From positions 84,072,001 through 84,136,000 of the forward strand of contig JBITNC010000001.1 in assembly GCA_050084985.1 (NCBI GenBank): a stretch of 64,000 nucleotides of DNA, read 5' to 3'. Under the pieces are notes generated by a model. The model saw only the letters and a program-made list of their open reading frames with translations. It was not told where the DNA came from and searched no databases. This document shows positions 24,310-36,085 of the stretch, one piece after another. Source of the DNA: Nageia nagi (lineage: Eukaryota; Pinophyta). The translations under genes and the position numbers were made by a program. Each line of letters starts with the position of its first letter. The stretch's first letter is position 1.

Positions 24310-24510
24310 TGAGATTATTTTAACTCCTCTTTGAGTCATAATCATTTTACCATATTTTTTAATGGTAATGCAAACAAGAAGGGCATTAATGTGAAGTATA
24401 TTTCTTTAGATGAGGTTCTTTAACTCCTCTTTGAGTCACGATCCTTTGACCTCCTTTTGGAGTGGTAAGATAGATAGGAAGAGTTTTAATATGAAATTAA
24501 ATACCCACCC
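24310..24510. repeat. 100-bp direct repeat in probable LTR A
   Basis: TTTAACTCCTCTTTGAGTCA occurs at 24319 and 24419. Phrases like TTTGACCTCCTTTTGGAG recur nearby (24241, 24456 and a diverged one near 24708). This looks like a degenerate U3 repeat. Confidence 0.65.
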
Positions 24511-26165
24511 AATCAATTAATTGATTTAATATGTTTTATTCTACCTTAAACTTGGTAAATTAACCTTATATTCATTCCATTTTTAATTAAATTTAATTCC
24601 TCCTTCCAAGCATAGAAGTAATTTAATGAGAGTTCATTACCAATCTTAGTGAGATATAGTGAGTAAAGAAAACATTTCATTTACTTTTTTCCTATTGCAC
24701 ACCTAAGATCTCCTTTTGATGCAAAGGGAGAGCATAAGTGGGTGTAATGGAAAATTTTAGGTGATTTTGTTGGTATACTTCCAAAGAAAAAAAAGATAAA
24801 TAACATTCATGCAATTTACTACAAATAAAGAAGAATGATGCATGTTACCTAAATATTCATTTACCTTTCCTATATGCAATATGAGCAAAGAAATCACAAA
24901 AAAGAGGTTTATTTCCATTTTCCATTTTAGTACCTAAGTTATGCTTTTAGAATCAATGAAAGTTAAAATGTACACCCTCTATCTTTAGTTGCTAGCATTT
25001 CACAATTTAATTTAGAATCACTAGTGATTAGTCTTGATCATTGGCACTTGAGTCTAGTCGTTGGTGATTACACATAATCGTTGGCACCCAATAATAGTCA
25101 TTGAAGATTACACAATCAAAAAATAGAAACTAGAAATAGAAAATAACACAAAATTAGTAGCAATACTATAAGACATAAGTAATAAAAAATAAATAATAAA
25201 ATATAGACAATACCCTCTATGCTTTGTTTTTGATGTAGCTTATATGCAAGGACCCTCCTTCTAGTTTCAAAATATACTACCCAAAAAATAACCCTATTAG
25301 TAAATAGAATAAATCATGTTATAACCAACAATAATTTTTTTATTCAATTTTGAATAGACCTTAATAATCAATTTACAATGACAAATCTTATATCAATTTG
25401 TGATGTACAATAGTGACTTATACAATAAGGGCTTTTGTTATAGTAAAGGGAGATATGGGTTCCCTTGGACCTCCTTTGGATGGGTGTATCAATGTTTGCA
25501 AGCTTTTAATAGTGTCTCCAAAACTAGCAAGAAAATGTTGAGGATGATCTTTAAGTGCCTAGCAGTATTTTGGCTTTCTTTTGCTTAAACTAGCTACCAT
25601 ACACCTACAAATCCTGCACAAACACAAATAAGAAACATATCAAACATACCTTCTCACATAGTTAAAAAAACATATGAAAATATAACATAATACAAGTATG
25701 AAAGCATGGAAAAATGTAATGCAATTACCTACTACAAGTCTGAGTGTATTTTAGAATATTATTATTGTATAAAACTTTGATCCTTTTCTCCTTAGGAAAG
25801 GTTTAATTTATAGCATTTTAGGATGGGTAAAGTTGTTATTTTTGAGGCAAGTATAGGATTAAAAAGCTCATCCAACCTTGTCATAGGGCTTATTCACATG
25901 GGATAAGGTGTAGGATCAAGGATGAGTCATCCAAGATTCATTGGTTTATTTCCTTGGGTACCCTAATTTTTCTATTTTTTCTTTAATTTTTCTATTTGTA
26001 GGATCGCTAGAGATTTTGTATTGGACATCAATGATTGGATCAAGTCATTGATGACTATATTAGGTTGCTAGTGACTAGAAGGGTTTTTGACAAACTTTAC
26101 TATTTTTTTAAATTTGTATTCCCTTTTTCATTTATTGAAAGAAGGATCATTTTTAGGTGTCTACA

Positions 26166-27294
26166 ACCTTAAATGGGTAGTTACTACTAGATACTTACAT
26201 TTACTCTATATTTGATTAAATTTTGTCATTTTATTATGGATTCTACTTAAATAAAACCTTCAACATATGTTGAACATGTTGGAGTGAGTTATGTCACTTA
26301 GAAAACACTCTAAGAAGTCCATCATGAAGGTATATCAAATATAAATTCTTAATCATCATGTTTTATTATTTAGCTAAATAATTTTGATAAATCTCATAAT
26401 TAGTTAGAATACCACACTTTAATTGGATATTTTCTTTAGATAAATCACCAATTCCCTACATTTGTAGTATGATACAATAGGCCTAACATCCTATTAGAGT
26501 CAAGATAAATGGCATAAAAAACCTTACAAGAGGTTTTCTCCATTTTTATATCTCTTATCAATTATATGTTAATATTATCCTTTATAAATGACATAGTCTT
26601 TTTGTATTACATTTCTTATTTTTTGCCAATATACTAGGAATTTGACCATCTATAATATCATTTGTCTAAAAGTATCAATTTAGATATAATTCCTAGGAAT
26701 CCCTTTTCCTTAATACAAATTTCTTTAAACCTTGGTTTCCCAAATGGGGGATTTCATTTGCGTGGAATAGAATAAATTTTATTACATTTATACACATCAC
26801 TATATCTAAGTTAGAGTAAACATTTTCATGGATCTTAAGGATTGTAATAACCTCCAAGTGAGAGACATTATGATTTGAAATTTGGTTATTTATATTAAAT
26901 TTCTAAAAATATATTATAAATTATAATTATTTGCATATGAATTCAAGGATTATCCCTTAATGGAAGGATAGTTCAAACCTTAAGTGTCATCTCCTACTAC
27001 TCCCTCTTCTATTATCCCCATAAACATGACCAAAGGTGCTTAGGAAGAGTGTACTATTGCTAATTTTAAAAAGATAAAATATATTAAATATATACCTCAA
27101 AAAAATGAGTTGAAAGGTTTCACTCAAAATTAAGCATCCAAGTAATTACTTATCCAAGTGTCTTCATCCTGTTCTACAATGGTTTCTATAACTCCAAGTT
27201 TTATTGATATACCCTCTCTATTTGTGGTCTCATCTACTCTAAACCCACTTCTTTCTTTAATTATCACACAAACTACCTTAAAGGAAGCATCACT
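26166..27294. other. No gene seen between elements A and B
   Basis: AT-rich DNA without recognisable coding potential. A perfect 16-bp palindrome TTCAACATATGTTGAA lies at 26259-26274. Confidence 0.6.
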
Positions 27295-27542
27295 TGTTAG
27301 ACACCTAATCCTTACATATTATGGTAAATATAATATAGTAGTAGTTACTTACTATATTTAGTAAATTTGTAGCCTAGTATGTGCTAGAATTCCAAGTGTC
27401 TTTTCTAGAAGAATATGAAAAGTTACATTATATCTCAAGGGTCACCCAAGAAAATGAATGTGAAGAGTCAATATTCTTGTGTATTAAGGTATTATTATAA
27501 CCTAATATAATGATTTTTGATCTTAGGCCTATTTTGTCTATC
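27295..27542 (+). repeat. Element B 5' LTR
   Basis: Shares GGTAAATATAATATAGTAGT and GTTACATTATATCTCAAGGG with the 3' copy, with small indels near its end. Ends TTTGTCTATCA. Confidence 0.8.
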
Positions 27543-27544
27543 AT

Positions 27545-27556
27545 TAGTATTAAAGC
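27545..27556 (+). other. Element B primer-binding site, decayed
   Basis: TAGTATTAAAGC, two bases after the LTR, equals TGGTATCAGAGC with three transitions (G to A, C to T, G to A). The following CTATGAGG is also usual after this site. Confidence 0.7.
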
Positions 27557-28838
27557 TATGAGGTTTTCATTCTCTAACTACATGAAAATGAAAGAGTAAA
27601 CTTTGTCTAAAGTTTTCCTAAAATATTTATCCTTTTCTTTATAAATTTAGATACTCAAACTCCATCTACAAGCCCATATTTGAATTTTTCTCATTGTTTT
27701 GGTCATTTCCATATATAACATGACCAATTTTGGAGACAAAAATGGAGAAATTATGCTTGTTTGAAGACTTGAACCTATGAGCAGTGATTTTGAAGATTGA
27801 GTGTATTTTTTCAGTGCAATTGTTTGAAGTTGTTTGTAGTATTTTGTTTTTGTAAAGGTGGTATTCAAAAGAATTTTTGAAGTGATTTTTTAGAAAACAT
27901 GTTGTATTTTTTTAAAAATCCCTATCATGTAGGCCCTTGCCTCCTAAAACCATAAACCCAACCCCGCATGCTAGTTATTTATCATTTACATGTTGTGCAA
28001 TATAGCATGTGCTCTTTGAAGTGGAGCCTTTTAGATCACATACATGTTTCCCATAGATCCAATCTCTCATGTGCACACCTTTTACTAATCTCCTAGTCTA
28101 CCCCTATCAAACTGAAACCCACACACCATTTTCTAAAATGTACCTCCCATGTCCTTCCTGTTCAAGTGGTGTAATGCATACTCATTAGAGGAGATGCAAA
28201 TAGTTCCCTATCTTGTGGGTCTTACATGTCCTAAGTCCTAACTTCCATGCATGCTCACCACATGGAACATAATTAGCCCATTGGACTTGACCCATGCTTA
28301 TTTCACCTTATAAAAGTTTCCACTCTATATCGATGCCAACATACCACTAGACTAGCTTGTGCATTGCATCAAACCTTCCAACCCCCTATGCACCATTCCC
28401 CTAACATGTGCATATTTTATCTTCTCCATAGGAAACCTAATGTCAAAGCAATGTGTGTGCCATGTCATCCAACAAGTGTATTACCATATTAGTACATTAC
28501 CATATCAGCACTACCACGTTAGTAACTCATCCATACCACATCATCCTATTGCATTATCAACATTTTGCCTTGATTTTCATGCCTAGTCCACATTTTGAGG
28601 TATTTTTTGGCTTTTTGAACTTTGAAGAGTATTTTGGCCATAACTTCTTCATTTTTATCTATTTTTGATGATTTCTTTTTGCTTGGATCCAAAATTTAAA
28701 TGGCTATAGTTTGAGATTAATTTTAGACCTTGAAAACATATAGATTTTAATAGAAATACAAAATTTATGTAAACTTATTTTTAGGGAAAATATCATTTAA
28801 AATTTGAAATTTTTGAGAGATTGAAGTTTTGTTAAAAA
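27557..28838 (+). other. Element B leader, no gene recognised
   Basis: A long leader of about 1.3 kb. The part 27900-28600 is less AT-rich than its surroundings and contains CCTTATAAAAGTTTCC near 28306 and three ACCA(T/C)(A/G)TTAGTA-like phrases near 28490-28530. It may be a separate insertion, but no boundaries are evident. Confidence 0.4.
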
Positions 28839-29420
28839 ATGCATTTACTTGTAAGAATTATTGGAATTATGTTAATTGGTAAAGAAAATTGGTCAAAGTG
28901 GTCTAGAAAAATTAAGCATAAATTTATTTTCAATATTTTTTGGGTTGGCATTTATGATGGTGATAACCAACCTACCAAATTAATTGATGCAAAGGAGCTT
29001 ACAGTGTGGAACATGAAAAATAGTAAGGTATAAGCTTTGATTACATCTTCAATTAGTGAAGAGGTTAACCATCATATTAGCTCCATTGATGATTCATGGA
29101 ATGCATTGAAGAAACTCCAATACTTATTTGACTCCCATTCCAAATTAGAATTAATTCAATAGAAATTGAAATATTTTTAACCTGGAGTTAAAAATTGATG
29201 ATCCCATGGCATTGATGTCTAAAATTAGAGCAATTATTGACTCTACTAGTGTGAAGATTGATATTTCTCTAATAAATTTGATTAAGATATTATACTTGAC
29301 ATATTCAAATTAACTTGAATTCTTGTAATCTAGTGGTAACTTGAAGTCTCTCATATTTGATACTTTTGTAGATAAGATTATGGAATATGAGAAGGTATTT
29401 GGCAAGAAATCTAGTAATCC
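28839..29420 (+). pseudogene. Element B gag remnant
   Basis: An ATG at 28839 opens 64 codons with ENWSKWSRKIKHKFIFNIFW, then DAKELTVWNMKNSKV, matching the N-terminal copia gag pattern NW-x-x-W...DAKE-x-x-x-W. After a stop, reading continues as ALITSSISEEVNHHISSIDD and DPMALMSKIRAIIDSTSVKI-like residues to about 29260. A conventional CCHC knuckle was not found. Confidence 0.75.
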
Positions 29421-29754
29421 TACTTTAAATACATTGTGTTGATCAAAAGAGAAAGAATGTTGCATTTGATTCTTCTCAATGTGAAAGTAGAAACCATGGT
29501 AATGGTAGGAGGAATTGTAGAGGCAAGGGGCATATCTAATTAAGGTGACTGTGATGAGAGGAAAAATCTCCATTTAAGAAGATATGATAGATGATGCCAT
29601 GAAGTTAATACCTATTGCACTCCATGGGAAAATATCAAAGAAAGGAATGAAAAATAGGAGCATGATAAGAGTAAGAATTTTGATTTCATTTACTATGTTA
29701 TACCTTATTGTAACATACAATTAAAATTTTATTTAATACTTCATTTGCATCTTT

Positions 29755-29990
29755 GGAGGATGCATGGTTTCTTGATACTGGTGTGACATGTCACATGTAA
29801 TTTCGATGGGACTTCTTTGAAGAGATGAATACCAACATTGATTGTGCAATATACTTTGCTGATAGATCATGTATCAAACCTTTATGTATTAGTACTGTGA
29901 GACTCAAATTGCTAGGCCTTCCAAATATAATTCTTCATAATGTGCTCTACCTTCATGAATTGTAAAGGAACCTATTATCTCTTGTGCTCA
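29755..29990 (+). pseudogene. Element B protease remnant
   Basis: DAWFLDTGVTCHM near 29760 is the copia protease active-site motif WLLD(T/S)G-x-x-x-HM with DTG intact. NVLYLHEL and LLSLVLIHQQGH near 29940-30005 match the distal protease pattern L-x-NLLS-x-x-x-L. A stop follows HM. Confidence 0.75.
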
Positions 29991-30199
29991 TTCATCAACA
30001 AGGACACTTAATTCATATGTTCAGTGGAATAATGGAGATAAGGAGGTCTTTTGAAAACAAATTGGTGATGATTGATAGGGAGGATGAGAAGTTGTTGAAG
30101 ATGCATGGAAGTTATGCTAAATTAAAAAAAATCCTACCTCATACATCAAGAAAAAGACACTCTCATATAGTATTTTTAAGCATACAATATTTGGCCATA

Positions 30200-31130
30200 T
30201 CAATTTTGATGATCTTTATTTGTTGAAAAAATAAGGTTTACTAGGATTGCTTACAATTCCTAGGAACATAGATCCTTGTGAAGCATGTGTCCTAACAAAG
30301 CATAGAAAACAACTTTTTTTTTTTTATTCCAAATTTAGAGTGTATAAAATTAGATATTGTTCACTTTAATTTGTGTGAACAATTTTTTATCCCTTATATT
30401 ATTGGAAATAAATATATAATGAATCTTATAGATGATTACACTAGGATGTGTTGGTTGTATTTATTGAAGAAAAAGTCTAAATGTTTTGAAAAGTTTAAGC
30501 AATTTTATGTGATGATTGAAAAAGAAGATTAGACTCATATTGACACACTTTATTTTTATAATGGGGGTGAATACACATCAATTGAGTTCAAAAATTATCT
30601 TAGTCAATATGGAATCAAGCATCAAACTATTTTTCCTTATAATCTATAATAAAATGATGTAGCTAAGAGGATGAATAGAACCTTGTTGAATATGACACAA
30701 GTAATGTTATTTTTCAATAATGTGAAAATAATATTTTGGGTTGATGTAGTTCTTTGTGCAATATATATCAAAAATAGATCTCCATCTCATGTTCTTGAAA
30801 ATAAGACCTCATATAAAATGTGGTTTGGTCATGTTCCTTTGGTTCGATATATTAGGGATTTTTTCCACTCGTTATACGCTAGTCCCTAAGGAATAAAAAA
30901 ATAAAGTTGGTTCCAAGACTCAAAAATGTATTTTATTAGGGTACTTAGATACTACCAAGGGCTATAAACTTTATGATGAGGTAAATAAAAAGTTTCTCTT
31001 TGCAAGGGATGTTATTTTTTTGGAATATTCCAAGAATGACTTGATTATTGAGTGATGGCTTGATCAGTTTGATAGGTTTACCTATGGAAAGCATTTCTTT
31101 GAAGCTGATTATGAGATTCCAAGTCTTAAG
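30200..31130 (+). pseudogene. Element B integrase remnant
   Basis: Fragments in several frames follow the copia integrase. YTRMCWLY-like residues near 30435 represent the DDYTR region, the ENGGEY region appears as NGGEYTSIEF near 30563, and MNRTLLNMTQVMLFFNNVKI at 30671 followed by FWVDVVLCAIYIKNRSPSHV is the NRT...FW region. PKTQKCILLGYLDTTKGYKL-like sequence near 30915 is the downstream integrase-tail pattern. Confidence 0.75.
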
Positions 31131-31387
31131 GGGTGATCCCTATATTGGATCAATATTTGGAATCTACACCACTTATACCTATTTTAGAACTACTTGATCT
31201 AGTATTAGCACTTGTTCTAGTAGTACAAGCACCTCCTCCATAGTAATAAAATCCTTCCTCTTCACTAATTTTAGCAACTCTTTTATATGATGTGATTGAT
31301 GGGATTGGTAGGTTGAGTCTTGAAGGGAATGAAGAACCTACTCAACTTGTTGACTAACTAGAAACATCATAGAAGATTCCTAAGTGG

Positions 31388-32270
31388 TTGTCCAAAACTC
31401 TTGAGAGTCTTCATCTTGATCAAATTGGAAATATGGAAACTAGGAGTTCCTACAAAGATAGACTTGAATATGGAGCATCAGAGGGTTCATATTCAGGAGA
31501 TGATGTTGAGGATTTGGAATTTTTATTTAATTATGAATTAAATTTATCTACTGATTATAAGACAACTTCCTTTAAAGAAGCTTTTCCTCATGATATTTGG
31601 AAAGATGCTATGAAGGAGTATGATTCTATCATCAAGAATGGGAAATGGAAGTTAGTGGATCCTCCATATGGAACCAAATATATTGGATGCAAGTGGGTAT
31701 ACAAAAATAAGTAGAGATAAGATGGATCACTTTATAAACACAAAGCAAGGCTCATGGTTAAGGTATTTGCATAAAAAGAAGGTATTGATTATTATATGAC
31801 CTTTGTTCCCATAGAAAAATGGGCTACTATTCATTGTTTATTGGCAATGTCAGCTCAACATGGATAGAAAGTTCATCAAATGGATGTGAAGGCTATTTTC
31901 TTAAATAGTGATTTGAAAGAGAATGTGTACATGAAATAACCAAAAGGATTTGTAGTGAAGGGTCATGAAAAAAAAGTTTGTAACATCAAAAAGTTATTTT
32001 ATGGCCTTAAAAAAGCTCCTTGTACTTTGTATAAAATTTTTACTAAGCATATCTTGAAGATAAACTTTGAACACTTTAATCTTGATGATGCAACTTTGTT
32101 TGTTAGAAAAGTTGGTAAAAATGTTATCTATCTTATGGTGTATAGAGATGATCTTTTGATAGTAGAGAAAAATGAAAGTTACGTTGCATCTATGAAATAA
32201 GATTTGAAGAGAGGTTTTAAAATGATATATATGAGACATATTAATTACTATTTGGGCATTGAAGTGACAT
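31388..32270 (+). pseudogene. Element B reverse transcriptase
   Basis: The open stretch 31388-31714 ends with KNGKWKLVDPPYGTKYIGCK and WVYKNK, the copia RT entry motif. Between the open stretches QMDVKAIFLNSDLKENVYM near 31880 is visible. The stretch 31955-32200 contains VCNIKKLFYGLKKAP and the catalytic region as YRDD rather than the family YVDD. The two Asp residues remain but the Val is changed. The - strand frame at 31994-32365 is antisense to this domain. Confidence 0.8.
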
Positions 32271-32379
32271 AAAACCCAAGGTACATTTTCATTTTCCAAA
32301 GAAAGTACATTAGAGAGTTGTTGAACAAATTTGTCATTATATATTAAATCCTCTTTCCACTCCAATGTAACAAAATTTG

Positions 32380-33090
32380 AAGTTGAAATCTATTGAAAGG
32401 AATGCATTTGAGGATACAACAAAGTATAGAAAACTTATTGGAAGTCTCATATATCTAACCACAACTAGATCAAACATTTCATTTATAGTTGGAATTATCA
32501 CTTAATTTATGTAAGAACCATGTGAAGGTCATTAGAATGTAGAAAATAGATTTCTCAAAACTTTGAAAGGAACATAAGAATTAGGGCTCAAGTATTCCAA
32601 GGTAGGAGACTTCAAATTGATTGGATATATAGATTTAGACTTCAATGGTGATAAAGAAAATGGAGTTTTGACTTTAGGATATGGCATGAGTCTTGGATCA
32701 GTAGCTATCTCTTGGAGATCATGAAAGTAATCTATTCCAGTAGATTACACTACATATGAAAAGCATGTGGCTTATATAGAGACAATAAAAAAGATTATGT
32801 TACTTAGGAAGATATTAAAAGATTTGTAGGAAAACCAAGTACATCCAAATCCACTTTTGATTGATAATATTTTTGCAATTTAATTGGAAAATAACCTAAT
32901 GTTTCATGATCAAAAAAAGTATATCAACATAAAGTATCACTTAATTCAACATAATGTGGAGGTAAAGATAATTTAATTGAAATATTATTGCATAGATGAA
33001 CAAACTGCAAAAATCTTCTCTAAGGAACTTGGAAGAGACAAGTTGAAGAAGTTCAGGAAGATGCTTGGACTAACCAATACCCCTTTAAAT
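32380..33090 (+). pseudogene. Element B RNase H and pol C-terminus
   Basis: KLIGSLIYLTTTRSNISFIV near 32430, a GYIDLDFNGD region near 32622 and YTTYEKHVAYIETIKKIMLL near 32750 follow the copia RNase H. The open end at 32977-33090 reads YYCIDEQTAKIFSKELGRDK, then LKKFRKMLGL and LNLEGNVRY, which is the usual C-terminus of this copia group. It runs directly into the polypurine tract. Confidence 0.8.
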
Positions 33091-33101
33091 TTAGAAGGGA
33101 A
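33091..33101 (+). other. Element B polypurine tract
   Basis: TTAGAAGGGAA immediately precedes TGTTAGATACC, the 3' LTR start. Confidence 0.75.
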
Positions 33102-33310
33102 TGTTAGATACCTAATCCTTAGGAATAATGGTAAATATAATATAGTAGTAGTTACATAATATATTTAGTAAATTCATAGCTTAGTGTATGCTATAATTCT
33201 AAGTTTCTTTTGTAGAAGAATATGAAGAGTTACATTGTATCTCAAGGGTAACCCAAGAAGGTGAAGAGCTACAATGCTTTTTGATCTTGTATTTATCTAG
33301 CCCATAATCA
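33102..33310 (+). repeat. Element B 3' LTR
   Basis: Second copy of 27295-27542, somewhat shorter. It ends CCCATAATCA exactly where element C begins. Confidence 0.8.
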
Positions 33311-33311
33311 C

Positions 33312-34060
33312 TATTATAACCAAAATAATAATTTATTAGTGTTATTTAATGTATTTAATTATATAGGAATAATAATAGAATTTGAGGATACTATAGCAAT
33401 TCAACATGAAAGATGATAATGATCAAATATGTTCAATTAATTTCAAAATTGGATTATATGAAAATCCAAAAATATTACTTTACCTATGATAATGATCGTA
33501 AGAAAATATTTATATAAAGAGGTGTATGAATAACCCTTCTCATAAAATGGGACCATCAAACCATCCTCTATAGAGTACCATTACTTGGCAGGGAGAAATG
33601 TCACTTGATATCCTTTCCAAATAACCTCAAATCCTTGGTCTTCATCAAGATATCATTCTCAAAGTTAGTGTTATGACACATGATTGAATGAAAGATCATA
33701 GGAATCCAATATTCAAATTATAACAAAATCAAGCTATGATAGGTGGCATTAAGAAACATTGATCAATAGGACCAAGTGTTACCACCTACCAAGGATTACA
33801 CATCATGTCATTATTTCTCATGCACAACCCTTCCACATTTATATACAAGGTCTAGTTCCAAGGCTCTTCCTTGGGCTTGTGGTGCATAAGTATCAAGAAT
33901 CCTTCTTTGATTTATCTTTAGTATGACATGCTATCATAAAATATAAAGGTAGTGAGTGTTCATAATAAAAATAATATGAAATCATTTAATTGAATAAGTC
34001 AATTAAAATAGCTAAAATGATTGTTTTTATTAAATTAAAATTCATTTTTAGGTGTAAATA
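33312..34060 (-). repeat. Element C 3' LTR (left)
   Basis: Matches 41766-42526 along its length, e.g. GATTGAATGAAAGATCA and GAATCCAATATTCA in both. The left terminus reads TATTATAACC where the other copy has TGTTATAACC; the right terminus reads GGTGTAAATA versus GGTGTTAACA. Confidence 0.87.
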
Positions 34061-34074
34061 GATGCCCCATTATG
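34061..34074 (-). other. Element C polypurine tract
   Basis: On the - strand CATAATGGGGCATC abuts the start of the 3' LTR. Confidence 0.55.
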
Positions 34075-34500
34075 AAAATAATTTGATACTTTTGGGATAA
34101 ATGGAAATCAAATCATAAATTAAAGTTTAACAAAATTAAGTAAGAAAATATTTCCTAAATTATATCTTCATGATGATAGCTTTGTATGCCCTAGTTTTCA
34201 CCAATATTCTACCCCCTCTTTGGCTTAGTTTCAACATGATGAAGCTCTCATTATAGGAGCAATCCAAGACAAAGATAAAGGAACCTATAATCAACCTAAA
34301 ATAACAAACATTATCCACATATAATATCTCAAATATAGACATTAAACATCATATCATATGAATATCATGAAAGAATAAGAAATTAAACTTGTCCTTGGTG
34401 GTTTACCCACCAAGATTGCATCAAGAGAGTGCATCACCATAAGGGATGTGAGATTTGCATATTAACATTCTAAGCAAGATCAATGATTATTTTAAAATTC

Positions 34501-34620
34501 TAATATTGGATACTTTCTTATAATTTTGAGAAATATCAAAGGCTTTCATAAAACTCTAAGTAATATTGAAGGCTTTCTTAAAATTATAAGTAATATGAAA
34601 GGCTTTCTTAAATTTTAACC
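34501..34620. repeat. 30-bp tandem repeat, four copies
   Basis: TACTTTCTTA or GGCTTTC(A/T)TA occurs at 34511, 34541, 34571 and 34601, i.e. every 30 bp, with TAATAT(T)GAA before most copies. It lies just inside the 3' LTR of element C. Confidence 0.85.
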
Positions 34621-34810
34621 TTGGTGTACACCATAAAATTGCATTCATTAACCAAGATCAATCCAATATTTTACAAAATATGAACTTGATGTACACCATT
34701 CAATTGAATTCATTGATCAAGAATAAATTCTTAATATCATCATCCCAAATAAAAGCTAACCTTGGTGTACACCATCTAATTGAATGCATTGGCAAAGATC
34801 ATGTTCTAAA
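34618..34810. repeat. Three spaced copies of a palindrome-centred repeat
   Basis: CCTTGGTGTACACCAT (34619, 34760) and CTTGATGTACACCATT (34685) each precede an AATTG(C/A)ATTCATT-like stretch. TGGTGTACACCA is a perfect 12-bp palindrome in the outer copies. Spacing is 65-76 bp. Confidence 0.75.
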
Positions 34811-36085
34811 TGTTAATCATATCATGAACTTAAAACATAAAAAGGTTTGAAATACCTCTCACCAAGCCCTTTATTTGCATAATATCTCAAAGTAGAATTA
34901 TCATCAACAAAATACCCCAAAAAAGAAGGCCTAATTCAAGTGAATTCCAATATCAACCTTTTACAAAATCTATATTTATATATCAAGTAGTGTTGCCTAG
35001 TAATTCTGATAAAAATATGTTGAATCAAAACATATTAATCTAAAAAATGATAATCATTTAATGTTTATCCATTTTTCATCCATATAAATATTCCTTTGCA
35101 AAATTTTATGATCATTTCACAAAGGAAGGACCAACATGGCCCATATTATAATCTTTTGAGAAATTTATGATATGCAATGATATACTACCAATTTTTACTA
35201 AGTTACCTTTTTTGTAAAACCTAGAAACAAATTCTAACTTTTTTATGTTTCTACATTGAGAAGCATTACTCAAGCCCTACCAATATCACTCCTATATTGC
35301 ACGTTAAAGAAACTAAAAAATATTTACAATTTAATATTTTCAACAAATACACCAAAAACACCATAAAAATTAAATTATACATTTGTTTGTTGTAAAGTGA
35401 AAAAAATGCATTTAATTCTTATTTTATAAATATGGAAAACTCATTAAGTTTCACCATTACATATTTATGTTCCTAGGCTATAGACCTAGAGCAATTTAGA
35501 GTATTCTAGGGTTATTGGCAAGAGTATAAGGAGGCATATTAGTGTAGGAGTTACAATTATCGTCATATCTCAGTGTATCATAATAAAGGAGGGTCATGGG
35601 GCTCTATTTGTTCATTCTTCGAGCGAGTCACCAAGAACATAAAATTTCTTATTTCTAGTGATTTTGTATAAAATTAAATAATTTTAGCACATTAATTTTT
35701 CAATTTGGGATATTTTTTATTAAATTTAGAAAATTATTACACATTTAGGAAATAAAATGTGCAACCTTTTTTTATCCTACATGGAGATAAACAACAATGA
35801 TTTTTACCATAAATATTGGGAAAAAACTAGATGGCTTTATAAGTTTTTAGAAAAATTATGTATCTTTTTGGGAAGCATAGCTTGGTTCTAGGCATTATCA
35901 TTAGAAAAATAGTAATCTTAAAAAATAATTAAATTAAAATTGTAATATGCTTTCTATATTTGATTTTTTTGTGAAATAGTCCTATTTATACAAGTTATAA
36001 CAAAAAATATGTATTTTTGATCAAAATGTAATTGCACCTTGAGGTTTTATTTACATACCTAAGAACTTATCTCTTTATTATTTTT

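Larger units (their letters stand above)
9640..26165 (-). mobile_element. Element A: Ty3/gypsy Tat-type retrotransposon, interrupted by element G
   Basis: Domains on the - strand run in the order gag (23362 to about 21080), protease (to about 19980), RT with its own RNase H (12720-11480), a second RNase H (11420-11040) and integrase (10640-9640). Two RNase H domains before integrase are characteristic of the Tat lineage (established knowledge). The element is split at 13090-19250 by element G. The right boundary is taken at 26165, where the - strand begins TGTAGACACCTAAAAATG, similar to the LTR start of element C. The left LTR was not found, so the left limit given is only the end of pol. All domains carry frameshifts and stops. 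Confidence 0.75.
23500..26165 (-). repeat. Probable element A 5' LTR and leader
   Basis: The - strand starts TGTAGACACCTAAAAATG at 26165, close in form to the LTR start of element C (TGTTAACACCTAAAAG). A TATA-like TAAATA lies at 23827-23819 on the - strand, about 460 bp before the gag ATG. The inner end and the primer-binding site could not be fixed. The region holds no gene. Confidence 0.4.
27295..33310 (+). mobile_element. Element B: Ty1/copia retrotransposon
   Basis: Short LTRs (27295-27542 and 33102-33310) both start TGTTAGA-x-ACCTAATCCTTA and end ATCA. Inside are a decayed Met-tRNA-type primer site, gag, protease, integrase, RT, RNase H and a polypurine tract in copia order (integrase before RT), all on the + strand. 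The base after the 3' LTR is already shared with the target of element C, which sits at its very end. TCACT precedes the 5' LTR; a matching duplication at the other end is not clear. No domain is intact. Confidence 0.85.

Noticed and set aside
26259-26274. 16-bp palindrome as a regulatory site
   Set aside because: A single short AT-rich palindrome is expected by chance in a window of this size and nothing nearby needs it.
31994-32365. 123-codon - strand open frame
   Set aside because: Antisense to the RT of copia element B.
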